Assembly: GCA_946479055.1 (NCBI GenBank)
Contig: CAMLEX010000229.1
Location: 1-7,470 of the forward strand
Direction: 5' to 3'
Origin: an uncultured Bacteroidota bacterium
GTDB lineage: Bacteria; Bacteroidota; Bacteroidia; Chitinophagales; Chitinophagaceae
DNA length: 7,470 bases
This document shows positions 1 through 5,826 of the stretch, in pieces; position 1 is the stretch's first letter; each line of letters begins with the position of its first letter. The notes beneath the pieces were generated by a model. That model was not told the DNA's origin. It was given only the letters and a program-made list of their open reading frames with translations, and did no database searches. A program made the position numbers and the translations under genes.

Positions 1-611
1 AATTGGTCATACATTGATAGGCTTACTATATCGGGGTTTGCGTTACTTCCAAGAGTCGCGGTATCTATCAAATAAGAATATACGGCCATTCGTGTACCCA
101 ATGAAACGGTATTACTGTTTAAAATAGCATCCAGCGACAATCCGCTTCCGGCAGCTTCAGCCGCATATTGTTCAGCATACGAACTAAAATCATTTTTCCC
201 GGTATAATAAATCTTATTGCTGAAATTGGCCGTACGTGTAACACCAAAGCTGATGGCTTTACTGCTCCATCTTCCTGAACCTTTCCATCCCGACACGATG
301 CCACTTGTACCCAGGTTGAAATAAGAATCTTTATCGCTGGCACTGGTTCCTCTGAAATTACTTTTGTTTTTTAAAAAAGAAAAACCGGGCGACAGGACGA
401 TCTCGCTTGTTTTAAAAAAGCCAAGACCCGCAGGATTTACAAATGTAGCGGAGATATCGCCGCCTAATGAACCCATCGCTCCGCCAACTGCATTGATCCT
501 TGCTGTACCATTAGTGGGTTGCCAGGAATATTTTAAAACATCTTCAGGTATTTGTGCATACAGTGAAATGGAGAACAATGTAAATGCACTGATTAATAAT
601 TTTCTTTTCAT
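1..611 (-). CDS. OMPP1/FadL-like outer-membrane beta-barrel protein, N-terminal part (partial at left edge)
   Basis: The reading frame is open from an ATG at 611 to the window edge, about 203 codons, so the C-terminal part is missing. Residues 1-20 form a signal peptide: a KRK basic start, a hydrophobic core and SLYAQ, with cleavage probably between Ala19 and Gln20. The mature N-terminus contains ARINAVGGAMGSLGGD (about residues 37-52) followed by NPAGLGFF. This pattern of a Gly-rich segment then Asn-Pro-Ala-Gly-Leu is what I know from the OMPP1/FadL/TodX family of barrels, which move hydrophobic compounds across the outer membrane. Alternating hydrophobic, aromatic and Ser/Thr/Asn-rich stretches follow, as in a barrel. 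The gene lies 103 bp downstream of a lipoprotein gene on the same strand and could be co-transcribed with it. The substrate cannot be told from sequence. Barrel class is fairly sure; FadL-type transport is inference. Confidence 0.8.
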   Translation of the reverse strand, partial: MKRKLLISAFTLFSISLYAQIPEDVLKYSWQPTNGTARINAVGGAMGSLGGDISATFVNPAGLGFFKTSEIVLSPGFSFLKNKSNFRGTSASDKDSYFNLGTSGIVSGWKGSGRWSSKAISFGVTRTANFSNKIYYTGKNDFSSYAEQYAAEAAGSGLSLDAILNSNTVSLGTRMAVYSYLIDTATLGSNANPDIVSLSMYDQ

Positions 612-647
612 GATTGGTTCTTTTCAATTGTTGGGTAGATACAACAA

Positions 648-691
648 GGGAGGAAACACTCAAGTGTAATACTCAAATACCGTTTCCTCCC
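648..691 (-). terminator. Hairpin between the lipoprotein and barrel genes; possible terminator or attenuator
   Basis: GGGAGGAAAC (648-657) and GTTTCCTCCC (682-691) form a perfect 10-bp inverted repeat with a 24-nt loop. Read on the minus strand, the stem starts 23 nt after the lipoprotein stop codon and is followed by TTGTTGTATC, only a weak U-tract. A smaller stem, ACACT/AGTGT (656-660 with 663-667), overlaps the left arm and would compete with it. The position suits a terminator for the lipoprotein transcript or an attenuator before the barrel gene; the poor U-tract leaves this open. Confidence 0.45.
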
Positions 692-714
692 ATGAAAATC
701 AGTTATTGTCTTAA

Positions 715-1455
715 CTATCTCGGGGGCCTAGTTACACCGCCTCCGCTACTGCTACTACTGCTGCTGCTGCTACTACTACTTGATGATGAATTGCTGTTGG
801 TAGAAGGGGTATAGCTTCGTGTAGGGGTTGAGTTATTGGAATTGGAGTTGTAATTACTGTTTGAATTGGATTCTGAAAAAACTTTCCGGACAGATTCGCC
901 GAGTGAACTTCTATTGTTGTTATTACTATTGTTATAGCGGGTATTGGTATTATTATAGCTATTACTCAGGCTTCTGCCACCTACCTGCGGGTTCACATTA
1001 CCGCTATTGCTATAACTATTCGGATTAAACACTACAGCTCTGCTGGGAGGAGTATATGTCTTTGGATTTTTAATAATGATTGCTCCCGGGTAATAAGGGA
1101 TGCCACCGTAATATGGATTGTAAAAATTGTTCCAGGTATAATAGTTGTTCCAGGGATTGTTCCAGCTGTTATAATATCCGTAAGGGCTATATGCAAAAGT
1201 GTTATAAAAATAATAATCATCCAAAGCAGACCAGCGATAACGATCCTGTATTCTCATTCTCAGGAAACGATCTTCATAATAATCATCAGAGCCACGATAA
1301 TACCGGTCATCCTGTTTCTCTACCCGTACATATTCTTCCTGTGGGCGGGTGGGAGAATAGTATACATCATCCGGTGTTTGACCGGTTTTGTATGCGGTGG
1401 TGCAACTGCTGAAAGCGGCTGCTGTCAATGCCAGGAGAAGAATGGATGGTTTCAT
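715..1455 (-). CDS. Putative lipoprotein with Tyr/Asn-rich middle and C-terminal poly-Ser run
   Basis: This is a complete 246-residue protein of no family I can name. Residues 1-18 look like a lipoprotein signal: Lys2, a Leu/Ala-rich core and AAFSSC, with Cys18 as the likely lipidated residue, so a membrane-anchored exported protein is expected. Residues 31-82 are rich in Tyr, Asp, Arg and Glu. Residues 81-122 are extremely rich in Tyr, Asn, Trp and Pro, with repeated WNN and YY motifs. Residues 145-222 are Asn/Ser-rich low complexity. Residues 223-237 are 15 serines in a row, then GGG and a basic end. No catalytic motif is visible. The start ATG has no Shine-Dalgarno site; TAACTTTG about 75 nt upstream is a candidate -7 element. 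It precedes the outer-membrane barrel gene, suggesting an envelope role. Existence and export are likely; function is unknown. Confidence 0.75.
   Translation of the reverse strand: MKPSILLLALTAAAFSSCTTAYKTGQTPDDVYYSPTRPQEEYVRVEKQDDRYYRGSDDYYEDRFLRMRIQDRYRWSALDDYYFYNTFAYSPYGYYNSWNNPWNNYYTWNNFYNPYYGGIPYYPGAIIIKNPKTYTPPSRAVVFNPNSYSNSGNVNPQVGGRSLSNSYNNTNTRYNNSNNNNRSSLGESVRKVFSESNSNSNYNSNSNNSTPTRSYTPSTNSNSSSSSSSSSSSSSSSGGGVTRPPR
745..789 (-). repeat. Trinucleotide repeat coding for 15 serines
   Basis: Read on the minus strand, the tract is three TCA codons followed by twelve AGY codons (AGT x3, AGC x4, AGT x2, AGC, AGT, AGC). All repeats are in frame near the 3' end of the lipoprotein gene. The blocks of identical codons suggest growth by replication slippage. 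Unit gain or loss would keep the frame. Confidence 0.85.
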
Positions 1456-1529
1456 GGCAAACGGTTTTATCAGTTTAAAGTTGAAGTTACTACTTTTGTG
1501 CGACTTTGGTTTTTCAAACGGTTGTTTGT

Positions 1530-1555
1530 CAAAGTTACATTCATTATCGGCACAA
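1530..1555 (-). promoter_or_regulatory. Candidate Bacteroidota-type promoter for the lipoprotein gene
   Basis: On the minus strand TAACTTTG (1537-1530) matches the Bacteroidota -7 consensus TAnnTTTG exactly. A TTG at 1555-1553 could be the -33 element, but the 15-nt spacing is shorter than the usual range for this phylum. Transcription would start around 1520-1525, leaving a leader of roughly 65-70 nt before the ATG at 1455. Confidence 0.4.
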
Positions 1556-1623
1556 TATTGTACAGGCTGTTGTTAATATAACGTAAAGATTTGACAACAA
1601 TTAACGATAAAGAAATAACAACA

Positions 1624-1651
1624 GGCAGTGAGCAATAGACAATTGGCAAAG
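1624..1651 (+). repeat. Degenerate heptanucleotide tandem tract, four units
   Basis: Four consecutive 7-mers, GGCAGTG, AGCAATA, GACAATT and GGCAAAG, share the pattern RRCARWN. Positions 3 and 4 (CA) are invariant. Related 7-mers (TAGGAAG, AAACAAA, TAGGAAA) may extend the periodicity to about 1672. It resembles degenerate heptamer repeats that I recall from Bacteroidota intergenic DNA. Confidence 0.55.
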
Positions 1652-1708
1652 TAGGAAGAAACAAATAGGAAAACGTCTGGTACCATAACAATAAACCAAA
1701 AAAAAATA

Positions 1709-1743
1709 AACCATAAACTGGAAACAAGAAACCGGAAACAAGA
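1709..1743 (+). repeat. Degenerate heptanucleotide tract directly before the proS start, five units
   Basis: Five consecutive 7-mers, AACCATA, AACTGGA, AACAAGA, AACCGGA and AACAAGA, keep AAC at positions 1-3 and A at position 7. The third and fifth units are identical. The tract ends 6 nt before the proS ATG, so it occupies the translation initiation region. A-rich leaders are usual for Shine-Dalgarno-less Bacteroidota genes, so the repeat may also serve ribosome loading; that part is inference. Confidence 0.65.
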
Positions 1744-1749
1744 AAAAGT

Positions 1750-3225
1750 ATGAGCAAAGAAATTACATCAAGAGAACAAGATTACGCACAATGGTACAAT
1801 GATCTGATAATTAAAGGAAGTTTAGCCGACTATTCAGCCGTAAGAGGTTGTATGGTTATAAAGCCGTATGGATTTGCCCTATGGGAAAATATGCGGGATG
1901 CATTGGACAAAATGTTTAAGGATACCGGCCACGTAAATGCTTATTTTCCTTTATTCATTCCTAAAAGTTTTTTGAGTAAGGAAGCGGCTCATGTGGAAGG
2001 CTTTGCAAAGGAATGCGCAGTGGTAACTCATTATCGTTTGAAAAATGATCCCAATGGCGGTGGTGTTATCGTTGATCCGGAAGCAAAACTGGAAGAAGAG
2101 CTGATTGTTCGCCCAACAAGTGAAACAATTATCTGGAATTCGTATAAGGACTGGATAAAATCGTACCGTGATCTTCCGCTACTGATCAATCAATGGGCCA
2201 ATGTGGTACGTTGGGAAATGCGGACAAGATTGTTTCTTCGGACAGCTGAATTTTTATGGCAGGAAGGACATACAGCTCATGCTACCAAAGAAGAAGCCAT
2301 AGAAGAAGCAGAAAAAATGCTGGAAGTATACGCCACTTTTGTAGAAGAGTTTATGGCGCTACCTGTTATCCGTGGTATAAAAACGGAAAGCGAACGTTTT
2401 GCCGGTGCTGAAGACACCTATTGTATTGAAGCGCTTATGCAGGATGGCAAAGCTTTGCAAGCAGGTACATCGCATTTCCTGGGACAAAATTTTGCCAAGG
2501 CATTTGATGTAAAATTCTCTAATAAAGAAAATCAACTGGAATATGTATGGGCTACCAGTTGGGGAGTGAGTACAAGATTGGTAGGTGCCCTGGTAATGGC
2601 GCATAGTGATGATGAGGGATTGATATTGCCGCCTAAGATTGCTCCAATGCAGGTTGTTATTGTTCCTATTTATAAAGGAGAGGAACAGAAAGCATTGATT
2701 GATGCGAAAGCGAAAGAAATCATGAGCAACCTTAAAAATTTAGGTGTGCGGGTGAAATATGATGACAACGATAATAACAGGCCGGGATGGAAATTTGCGG
2801 AACATGAAATGAAGGGAGTTCCTGTTCGCCTGGCATTGGGTGCAAGGGATCTTGAAAAGAATGTTGTGGAAGTAGCCCGTCGTGATACAAAAGAAAAGAA
2901 AGTTGTAGGATTAGATGGTATTGCACAATACGTTGATGGTTTGCTGCTGGAAATACAACACAATATGTTCAAAAAAGCGAAAGCTTATCAACAGGAACAT
3001 ATTACACCTGCCAATAGCTGGGGTGAATTTGAAAAACTGTTAGATGAAAAAACTGGTTTTATTTCTGCGCATTGGGATGGTACAGCCGAAACAGAAGAAG
3101 CTATTAAAGAAAAAACAAAAGCAACCATCCGTTGTATACCATTGAATAACGAATTGGAAGAGGGGAAATGTATATTAACAGGTAACCCTTCAAAACAACG
3201 GGTTTTATTTGCAAGAGCATATTAA
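1750..3225 (+). CDS. proS: Prolyl-tRNA synthetase, archaeal/eukaryote type (ProS type 3)
   Basis: This cytoplasmic enzyme charges tRNA-Pro with proline using ATP. The 491-residue length fits the short type without the bacterial editing insertion. The class II catalytic core runs from about 15 to 290. It includes RPTSET (121-126, proline-binding loop), motif 2 around [16 protein letters not shown] (164-179), GTSHFLGQ (239-246) and motif 3 [10 protein letters not shown] (272-281, with Arg276). An anticodon-binding domain follows (about 297-400, from [10 protein letters not shown]), then the C-terminal domain ending in the family's typical Ala-Tyr. That domain, which binds zinc through four cysteines in some relatives such as Thermus (from memory), keeps only Cys474 at an equivalent position; HWDGTAE (441-447) stands where two others would be. 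The ATG start gives the conserved N-terminus and has no Shine-Dalgarno site. A strong hairpin follows the gene, so it is probably transcribed alone. Identification is very secure. Confidence 0.97.
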   Translation: MSKEITSREQDYAQWYNDLIIKGSLADYSAVRGCMVIKPYGFALWENMRDALDKMFKDTGHVNAYFPLFIPKSFLSKEAAHVEGFAKECAVVTHYRLKNDPNGGGVIVDPEAKLEEELIVRPTSETIIWNSYKDWIKSYRDLPLLINQWANVVRWEMRTRLFLRTAEFLWQEGHTAHATKEEAIEEAEKMLEVYATFVEEFMALPVIRGIKTESERFAGAEDTYCIEALMQDGKALQAGTSHFLGQNFAKAFDVKFSNKENQLEYVWATSWGVSTRLVGALVMAHSDDEGLILPPKIAPMQVVIVPIYKGEEQKALIDAKAKEIMSNLKNLGVRVKYDDNDNNRPGWKFAEHEMKGVPVRLALGARDLEKNVVEVARRDTKEKKVVGLDGIAQYVDGLLLEIQHNMFKKAKAYQQEHITPANSWGEFEKLLDEKTGFISAHWDGTAETEEAIKEKTKATIRCIPLNNELEEGKCILTGNPSKQRVLFARAY

Positions 3226-3243
3226 AATAATATATCTTTTATC

Positions 3244-3271
3244 AAATGCCGGGTACACAACCCGGCATTTT
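3244..3271 (+). terminator. Rho-independent terminator after proS
   Basis: AAATGCCGGGT (3244-3254) and ACCCGGCATTT (3260-3270) form a perfect 11-bp stem with a 5-nt ACACA loop, followed by a short T run. It begins 18 nt after the proS stop codon. The GC core flanked by A and T tracts could also work in the reverse direction, but no gene reads into it from the right. Confidence 0.85.
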
Positions 3272-3277
3272 CTGCAA

Positions 3278-3285
3278 TAAATTTG
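3278..3285 (+). promoter_or_regulatory. Candidate -7 promoter element for the small membrane-protein operon
   Basis: TAAATTTG is an exact match to the Bacteroidota -7 consensus TAnnTTTG, placed just after the proS terminator and 47 nt before the first ATG of the three-gene run. No TTG lies at the expected -33 distance, because the terminator stem occupies that space. The assignment rests on the -7 word and position only. Confidence 0.4.
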
Positions 3286-3332
3286 TGGGGATCATTCACG
3301 CCTGTTATATTTAGTTATTCAAAAGATCATCT

Positions 3333-3752
3333 ATGGAAGAAAATCACTCTTTGTTTGAACTGGATATAGATTCTATCACTTCGGAAGAACTACTGGATAC
3401 AGCAAGATGGCAAAAGATGTTTGGCCTGTTATTAATCACTATCATCGGACTGGTACTATTGGCATTTATTGTGGCCTGGGACAAGATCCGGAGCTTAATA
3501 AATGAATCAATAGATGGTGAATCAAGTCAGGCGACTATGGCAGTACTCATAGGCGTTTTGCTAGTAATAGCCGGCATTTTAGGAACCATGTCCTGGTTTC
3601 TGGTTCGTGGTGCTGCCCGTATCAAATCAGCTCTCCGTACTAAAGAGCAACTTGTTTTTAACAACGGGCTTAGCGACTTGAAGATGTTTTTTATTATTTA
3701 CGGAGTGCTTGGCATTCTTGGGTTGCTTGGCAATCTTATTTCACTTTTCTGA
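3333..3752 (+). CDS. Small membrane protein, paralogue 1 of 3 (tentatively DUF5362-like)
   Basis: The 139-residue product has a short acidic N-terminal tail (residues 1-27, with SLFELDID at 6-13). Three likely membrane segments follow at about 29-49, 68-91 and 117-138. There is no cleavable signal. A charged loop, RIKSALRTKEQ (96-106), precedes a segment with SDLK (114-117). The layout and the positions of LF near the start, the Trp at 26 and the LK at 116-117 recur in the next two genes, so the three are diverged duplicates. Its N-terminal tail departs most from the other two, with SITSEELLDTARW replacing the DETAKAH-type stretch. Its stop is 12 nt before the next ATG, which supports one operon. 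The family name is from memory and tentative; the function is unknown. Confidence 0.8.
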   Translation: MEENHSLFELDIDSITSEELLDTARWQKMFGLLLITIIGLVLLAFIVAWDKIRSLINESIDGESSQATMAVLIGVLLVIAGILGTMSWFLVRGAARIKSALRTKEQLVFNNGLSDLKMFFIIYGVLGILGLLGNLISLF

Positions 3753-3764
3753 TAAAATTATTTT

Positions 3765-4193
3765 ATGGAATCACAAAGCGATTTGTTCTCCCCGGAAATA
3801 AAAATAGATGAAACGGCTAAAGCTCATATCAGCAGCCTTGCTTCCTGGGCCATGGTAATTGTAGTAGTCGCAGTAATTGGTTATGTACTCAATATCTTAG
3901 AATTGATAATAGGTTCAAACGAACCTGTTGTTGTACAATCGGAAGGTTTCACTACATCGTTTTTGACAGGAGAAAAAAATATTGGCGGAACCGTGATTAC
4001 AATAATGATTGGCTTGCTCATAAATTATTTTCTTTACAGGTTTGCCAGTACCGTTGTCAGCAGTATCAATAGTATGGACCAGGAAAAGTTTTGCGCCAGT
4101 TTTCGTAACCTCAGAATTTATTTTGCTATTACAACTATTATCATGCTTTTGTTCCTGCTGATACTATTGGTTGGTTTATCGGCCTTAGCCTAA
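3765..4193 (+). CDS. Small membrane protein, paralogue 2 of 3 (tentatively DUF5362-like)
   Basis: The product has 142 residues with membrane segments at about 28-50, 74-95 and 117-139. The N-terminus DLFSPEIKIDETAKAH (6-21) closely parallels SLFGINVDQTAKSH of the third copy. The C-terminal block MDQEKFCASFRNLRIYF (104-120) parallels NDQEVLNTSFQNLKASF there. Between segments 1 and 2 lies a polar loop of about 23 residues, which differs in sequence and length among the copies. No enzyme motif or signal peptide is present. It starts 12 nt after paralogue 1 with no obvious promoter or Shine-Dalgarno site, consistent with co-transcription. An integral inner-membrane location is predicted; the role is unknown. 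Confidence 0.8.
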   Translation: MESQSDLFSPEIKIDETAKAHISSLASWAMVIVVVAVIGYVLNILELIIGSNEPVVVQSEGFTTSFLTGEKNIGGTVITIMIGLLINYFLYRFASTVVSSINSMDQEKFCASFRNLRIYFAITTIIMLLFLLILLVGLSALA

Positions 4194-4275
4194 TGAGTAT
4201 CGGCAATGTTTCTGTTTTTTAAGATTGGCCTTATAAATAAAGGGGAGTATATTTATAACAATAAAACCAACTATT

Positions 4276-4755
4276 ATGGAACAAAATCAGGATTCTTCTC
4301 TTTTTGGTATCAATGTAGATCAAACAGCAAAATCTCATCTAGCCGAGGCTGCAAAATGGGCGAAATTCCTTTCTATTATGGGGTTTATCTTTTGTGGATT
4401 TATTGTATTAATTGGGCTTTTCTTCGGAACTTTTGTGAGTATGTTTTCATCACAGTATGGTGAAAATAATCCATACAATGATCTGCCCACTTCAACAGGT
4501 TTTGGCGCTTCTATGGCAGTATTGTATATTGTTATAGCGCTTATCTATTTTTTCCCTTGCCTCTTTCTTTTTCGCTTTTCCGCTAAAATGAAGGCAGCTT
4601 TGGCTTCCAATGATCAGGAAGTATTGAATACTTCATTCCAAAATCTGAAAGCTTCTTTCCGTTATGTTGGCATTATAATGATTGTTATGCTGGCGTTCTG
4701 GGCATTGGCACTCATCATCGGAGTGTTAGGTGTAGCTACCGGTAGTAATATGTAA
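4276..4755 (+). CDS. Small membrane protein, paralogue 3 of 3 (tentatively DUF5362-like)
   Basis: The product has 159 residues and is the longest copy. The N-terminal tail SLFGINVDQTAKSHLAEAAKW (8-28) leads into membrane segments at about 31-54, 76-100 and 129-152. The first loop (55-75) is polar and rich in Ser, Asn, Tyr and Pro. The block SNDQEVLNTSFQNLK (111-125) before the last segment is the best-conserved part shared with paralogue 2. The 82-nt gap before this gene is larger than the 12-nt gap between copies 1 and 2, so it might have its own promoter, but I found no clear one there. It ends 43 nt before the convergent RDD gene. I read it as a coding gene because it keeps the family pattern through its full length. 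Confidence 0.82.
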   Translation: MEQNQDSSLFGINVDQTAKSHLAEAAKWAKFLSIMGFIFCGFIVLIGLFFGTFVSMFSSQYGENNPYNDLPTSTGFGASMAVLYIVIALIYFFPCLFLFRFSAKMKAALASNDQEVLNTSFQNLKASFRYVGIIMIVMLAFWALALIIGVLGVATGSNM

Positions 4756-4778
4756 AATGTTTGAAATAAAGTTTGTTC

Positions 4779-4804
4779 AGGGCCAGTTGCGTCCCTTTTT
4801 ATTT
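4779..4804 (+). terminator. Weak terminator between convergent genes
   Basis: AGGG (4779-4782) and CCCT (4793-4796) form a short 4-bp stem with a 10-nt loop, followed by TTTTTATTTT. The T-tract overlaps the stop codon end of the convergent RDD gene. The T-tract is good but the stem is short, so efficiency is doubtful. Confidence 0.4.
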
Positions 4805-5599
4805 TACTGACAAATAATTATAATCTTTCAATAATATATCAAGGAATTCAAATGGCGACAGCGAGGTGTCGATCTTCAGATGAGTTTTTATTTTCTCGCT
4901 TGCTGATGCAGCCATATCCACATCTCCTTTTTTTCGTGCTGTTTCCAGTATGCTTTTTATGGCGTTGATATCACGGTCACTCAGTTGCATGATCTGTGGG
5001 AACGAAGGTGTGTAGTTATCCGCCACTTCCTGGAAAACGGTTTCTTCAATACTTGATTGACGGTTTGTTCTTATTAAAATAGTATGCGCCAGTATATCGC
5101 CGATCCGCTGTCCTTTTTTTGAAGAAACAATCAATACTATTTCTGTAATAAAAAAAGCGATGACAGCAAGTATAATAAAAACCGATTCAGCGCCGGATCC
5201 CTGCAATCCAATTCCGAATAATAATAAAAACCAGATATCACGCAGGAGCCAGCGGATAAGGAACTGGCTGATACTGGCCCTGCCACCGTTTTCATTCACA
5301 ACTCTCAACGACATGATTTTTTTACCGATGCTTTGTCCATTCATCGTTATCTCAAGCACCACATGATAAATAAGGAGCGGCAGGAAGAGCAAAATGATAA
5401 GAGCCTGTAAATTATAGCTAGTATCCGCATCCATAAAATTGGAACCTCGTGCAATGGATTTATAAAATTCAAGAGCTATTCTGAAATAAAAATACTCGAT
5501 CAGGAAATCAATCAAAAGGGCGATAAGCCGCCTGTAAAATTCGGGGATCTCAAATTCAACATCAATATTAAAGGAAGTAGGTACTTTGATTGCCGCCAT
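4799..5599 (-). CDS. RDD-family integral membrane protein
   Basis: The 266-residue protein starts with a short beta-like stretch (IKVPTSFNIDVEFE, 4-17). The RDD domain follows: YRRLIALLIDFLI (22-34, with Arg24 and Asp31 as the family Arg and Asp), NGQSIGKKI (87-95), LIRWLLRD (114-121) and GQRIGDILAHT (163-173, with Asp168 as the second Asp). Hydrophobic segments lie at about 24-44, 64-86, 121-133 and 137-159. After the membrane part comes a soluble tail of about 85 residues with QLSDRDINAIKSIL (205-218) and a charged helix, probably cytoplasmic. RDD proteins are often suggested to be transporters or helper membrane proteins; the substrate is unknown. It is divergent from the SpoIIM-like gene by 227 bp, an arrangement I know from Bacteroidota clusters with DUF4129, MoxR and DUF58 genes. 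Family assignment is secure, function is not. Confidence 0.9.
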   Translation of the reverse strand: MAAIKVPTSFNIDVEFEIPEFYRRLIALLIDFLIEYFYFRIALEFYKSIARGSNFMDADTSYNLQALIILLFLPLLIYHVVLEITMNGQSIGKKIMSLRVVNENGGRASISQFLIRWLLRDIWFLLLFGIGLQGSGAESVFIILAVIAFFITEIVLIVSSKKGQRIGDILAHTILIRTNRQSSIEETVFQEVADNYTPSFPQIMQLSDRDINAIKSILETARKKGDVDMAASASEKIKTHLKIDTSLSPFEFLDILLKDYNYLSVK

Positions 5600-5826
5600 T
5601 CTATTTGGCTGATTTATTTGGGTGTTAAATTAGCTTCTTTCATTCAAAAATCTATTAATTTTTAGATCAGGGGCCTGCTATTTAGTTCCTTGCATTCCTG
5701 ACAGCTATCGGGATGCGGGGACACCGCGACAAAGTAAATTTTAAATTCTTTCTAATCTCTTAAATTCCATAAAATCGTAGTTCCTTCTTATTTAAAAAAC
5801 AGTATTTTACAAGCCAATTAAAGCAA
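5600..5826. other. Divergent intergenic region between RDD and SpoIIM-like genes
   Basis: This 227-bp spacer must hold the start signals for both genes. No exact TAnnTTTG word was found on either strand. Near matches are TTACTTTG (minus, 5737-5730), GATTTTTG (minus, about 5653-5646) and TAAATTTT (plus, 5735-5742), none with a convincing -33 element. The middle (about 5668-5730) is much richer in GC than its flanks and contains a palindromic element. Confidence 0.55.
5692..5727. repeat. GC-rich palindromic element, REP-like candidate
   Basis: TCCTGACAG/CTATCGGGA (5696-5713) is an imperfect 18-nt palindrome: of nine pairs, seven are Watson-Crick, one is T-G and one is a C/A mismatch. GCA (5692-5694) and TGC (5714-5716) extend the stem past a bulged T. 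A second small stem, GCGG/CCGC (5715-5718 with 5724-5727), overlaps the end. It differs by two bases from TCCCGATAGCTATCGGGA, a palindrome I recall as frequent in intergenic DNA of this phylum. That link is from memory and was not searched. Confidence 0.5.

Larger units (their letters stand above)
1456..1749. other. Divergent intergenic region between lipoprotein gene and proS
   Basis: This 294-bp gap separates two divergently read genes. It holds a candidate promoter for the lipoprotein gene (minus strand, near 1530-1555) and two degenerate heptanucleotide tracts on the proS side. The last 100 bases before proS are very A-rich on the plus strand. No clean TAnnTTTG element was found for proS; AAGATTTG at 1586-1593 is one mismatch away. 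No small gene or RNA gene was recognised. Confidence 0.6.

Noticed and set aside
614..814. Plus-strand open frame encoding a poly-Leu stretch
   Set aside because: It is the antisense reading of the serine repeat in the lipoprotein gene; composition is an artefact of the CTG/CTA triplets.
1586..1593. AAGATTTG as a -7 element for proS
   Set aside because: One mismatch at a conserved position and no TTG at a suitable distance; too weak to list.
1591..1619. TTGACA followed after 17 nt by AATAAC, resembling a sigma-70 promoter upstream of proS
   Set aside because: Bacteroidota primary sigma factors use TTG and TAnnTTTG elements, the -10 word matches only 4 of 6, and AT-rich DNA yields such matches by chance.
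1470..1757. Minus-strand hydrophobic 95-residue open frame across the proS leader
   Set aside because: Its hydrophobicity comes from reading A-rich DNA as Phe and Leu; it overlaps the proS start and the repeats and shows no family pattern.
2359..2972. Minus-strand open frames inside proS
   Set aside because: They are antisense shadows of a strongly conserved gene, with no recognisable domain.
4206..4463. Plus-strand 85-residue open frame overlapping paralogue 3
   Set aside because: It lies in another frame of the real gene at 4276-4755, which keeps the family motifs.
5730..5737. TTACTTTG (minus strand) as the RDD gene promoter
   Set aside because: One mismatch in the -7 word, no -33 element and a leader of about 130 nt; not convincing.
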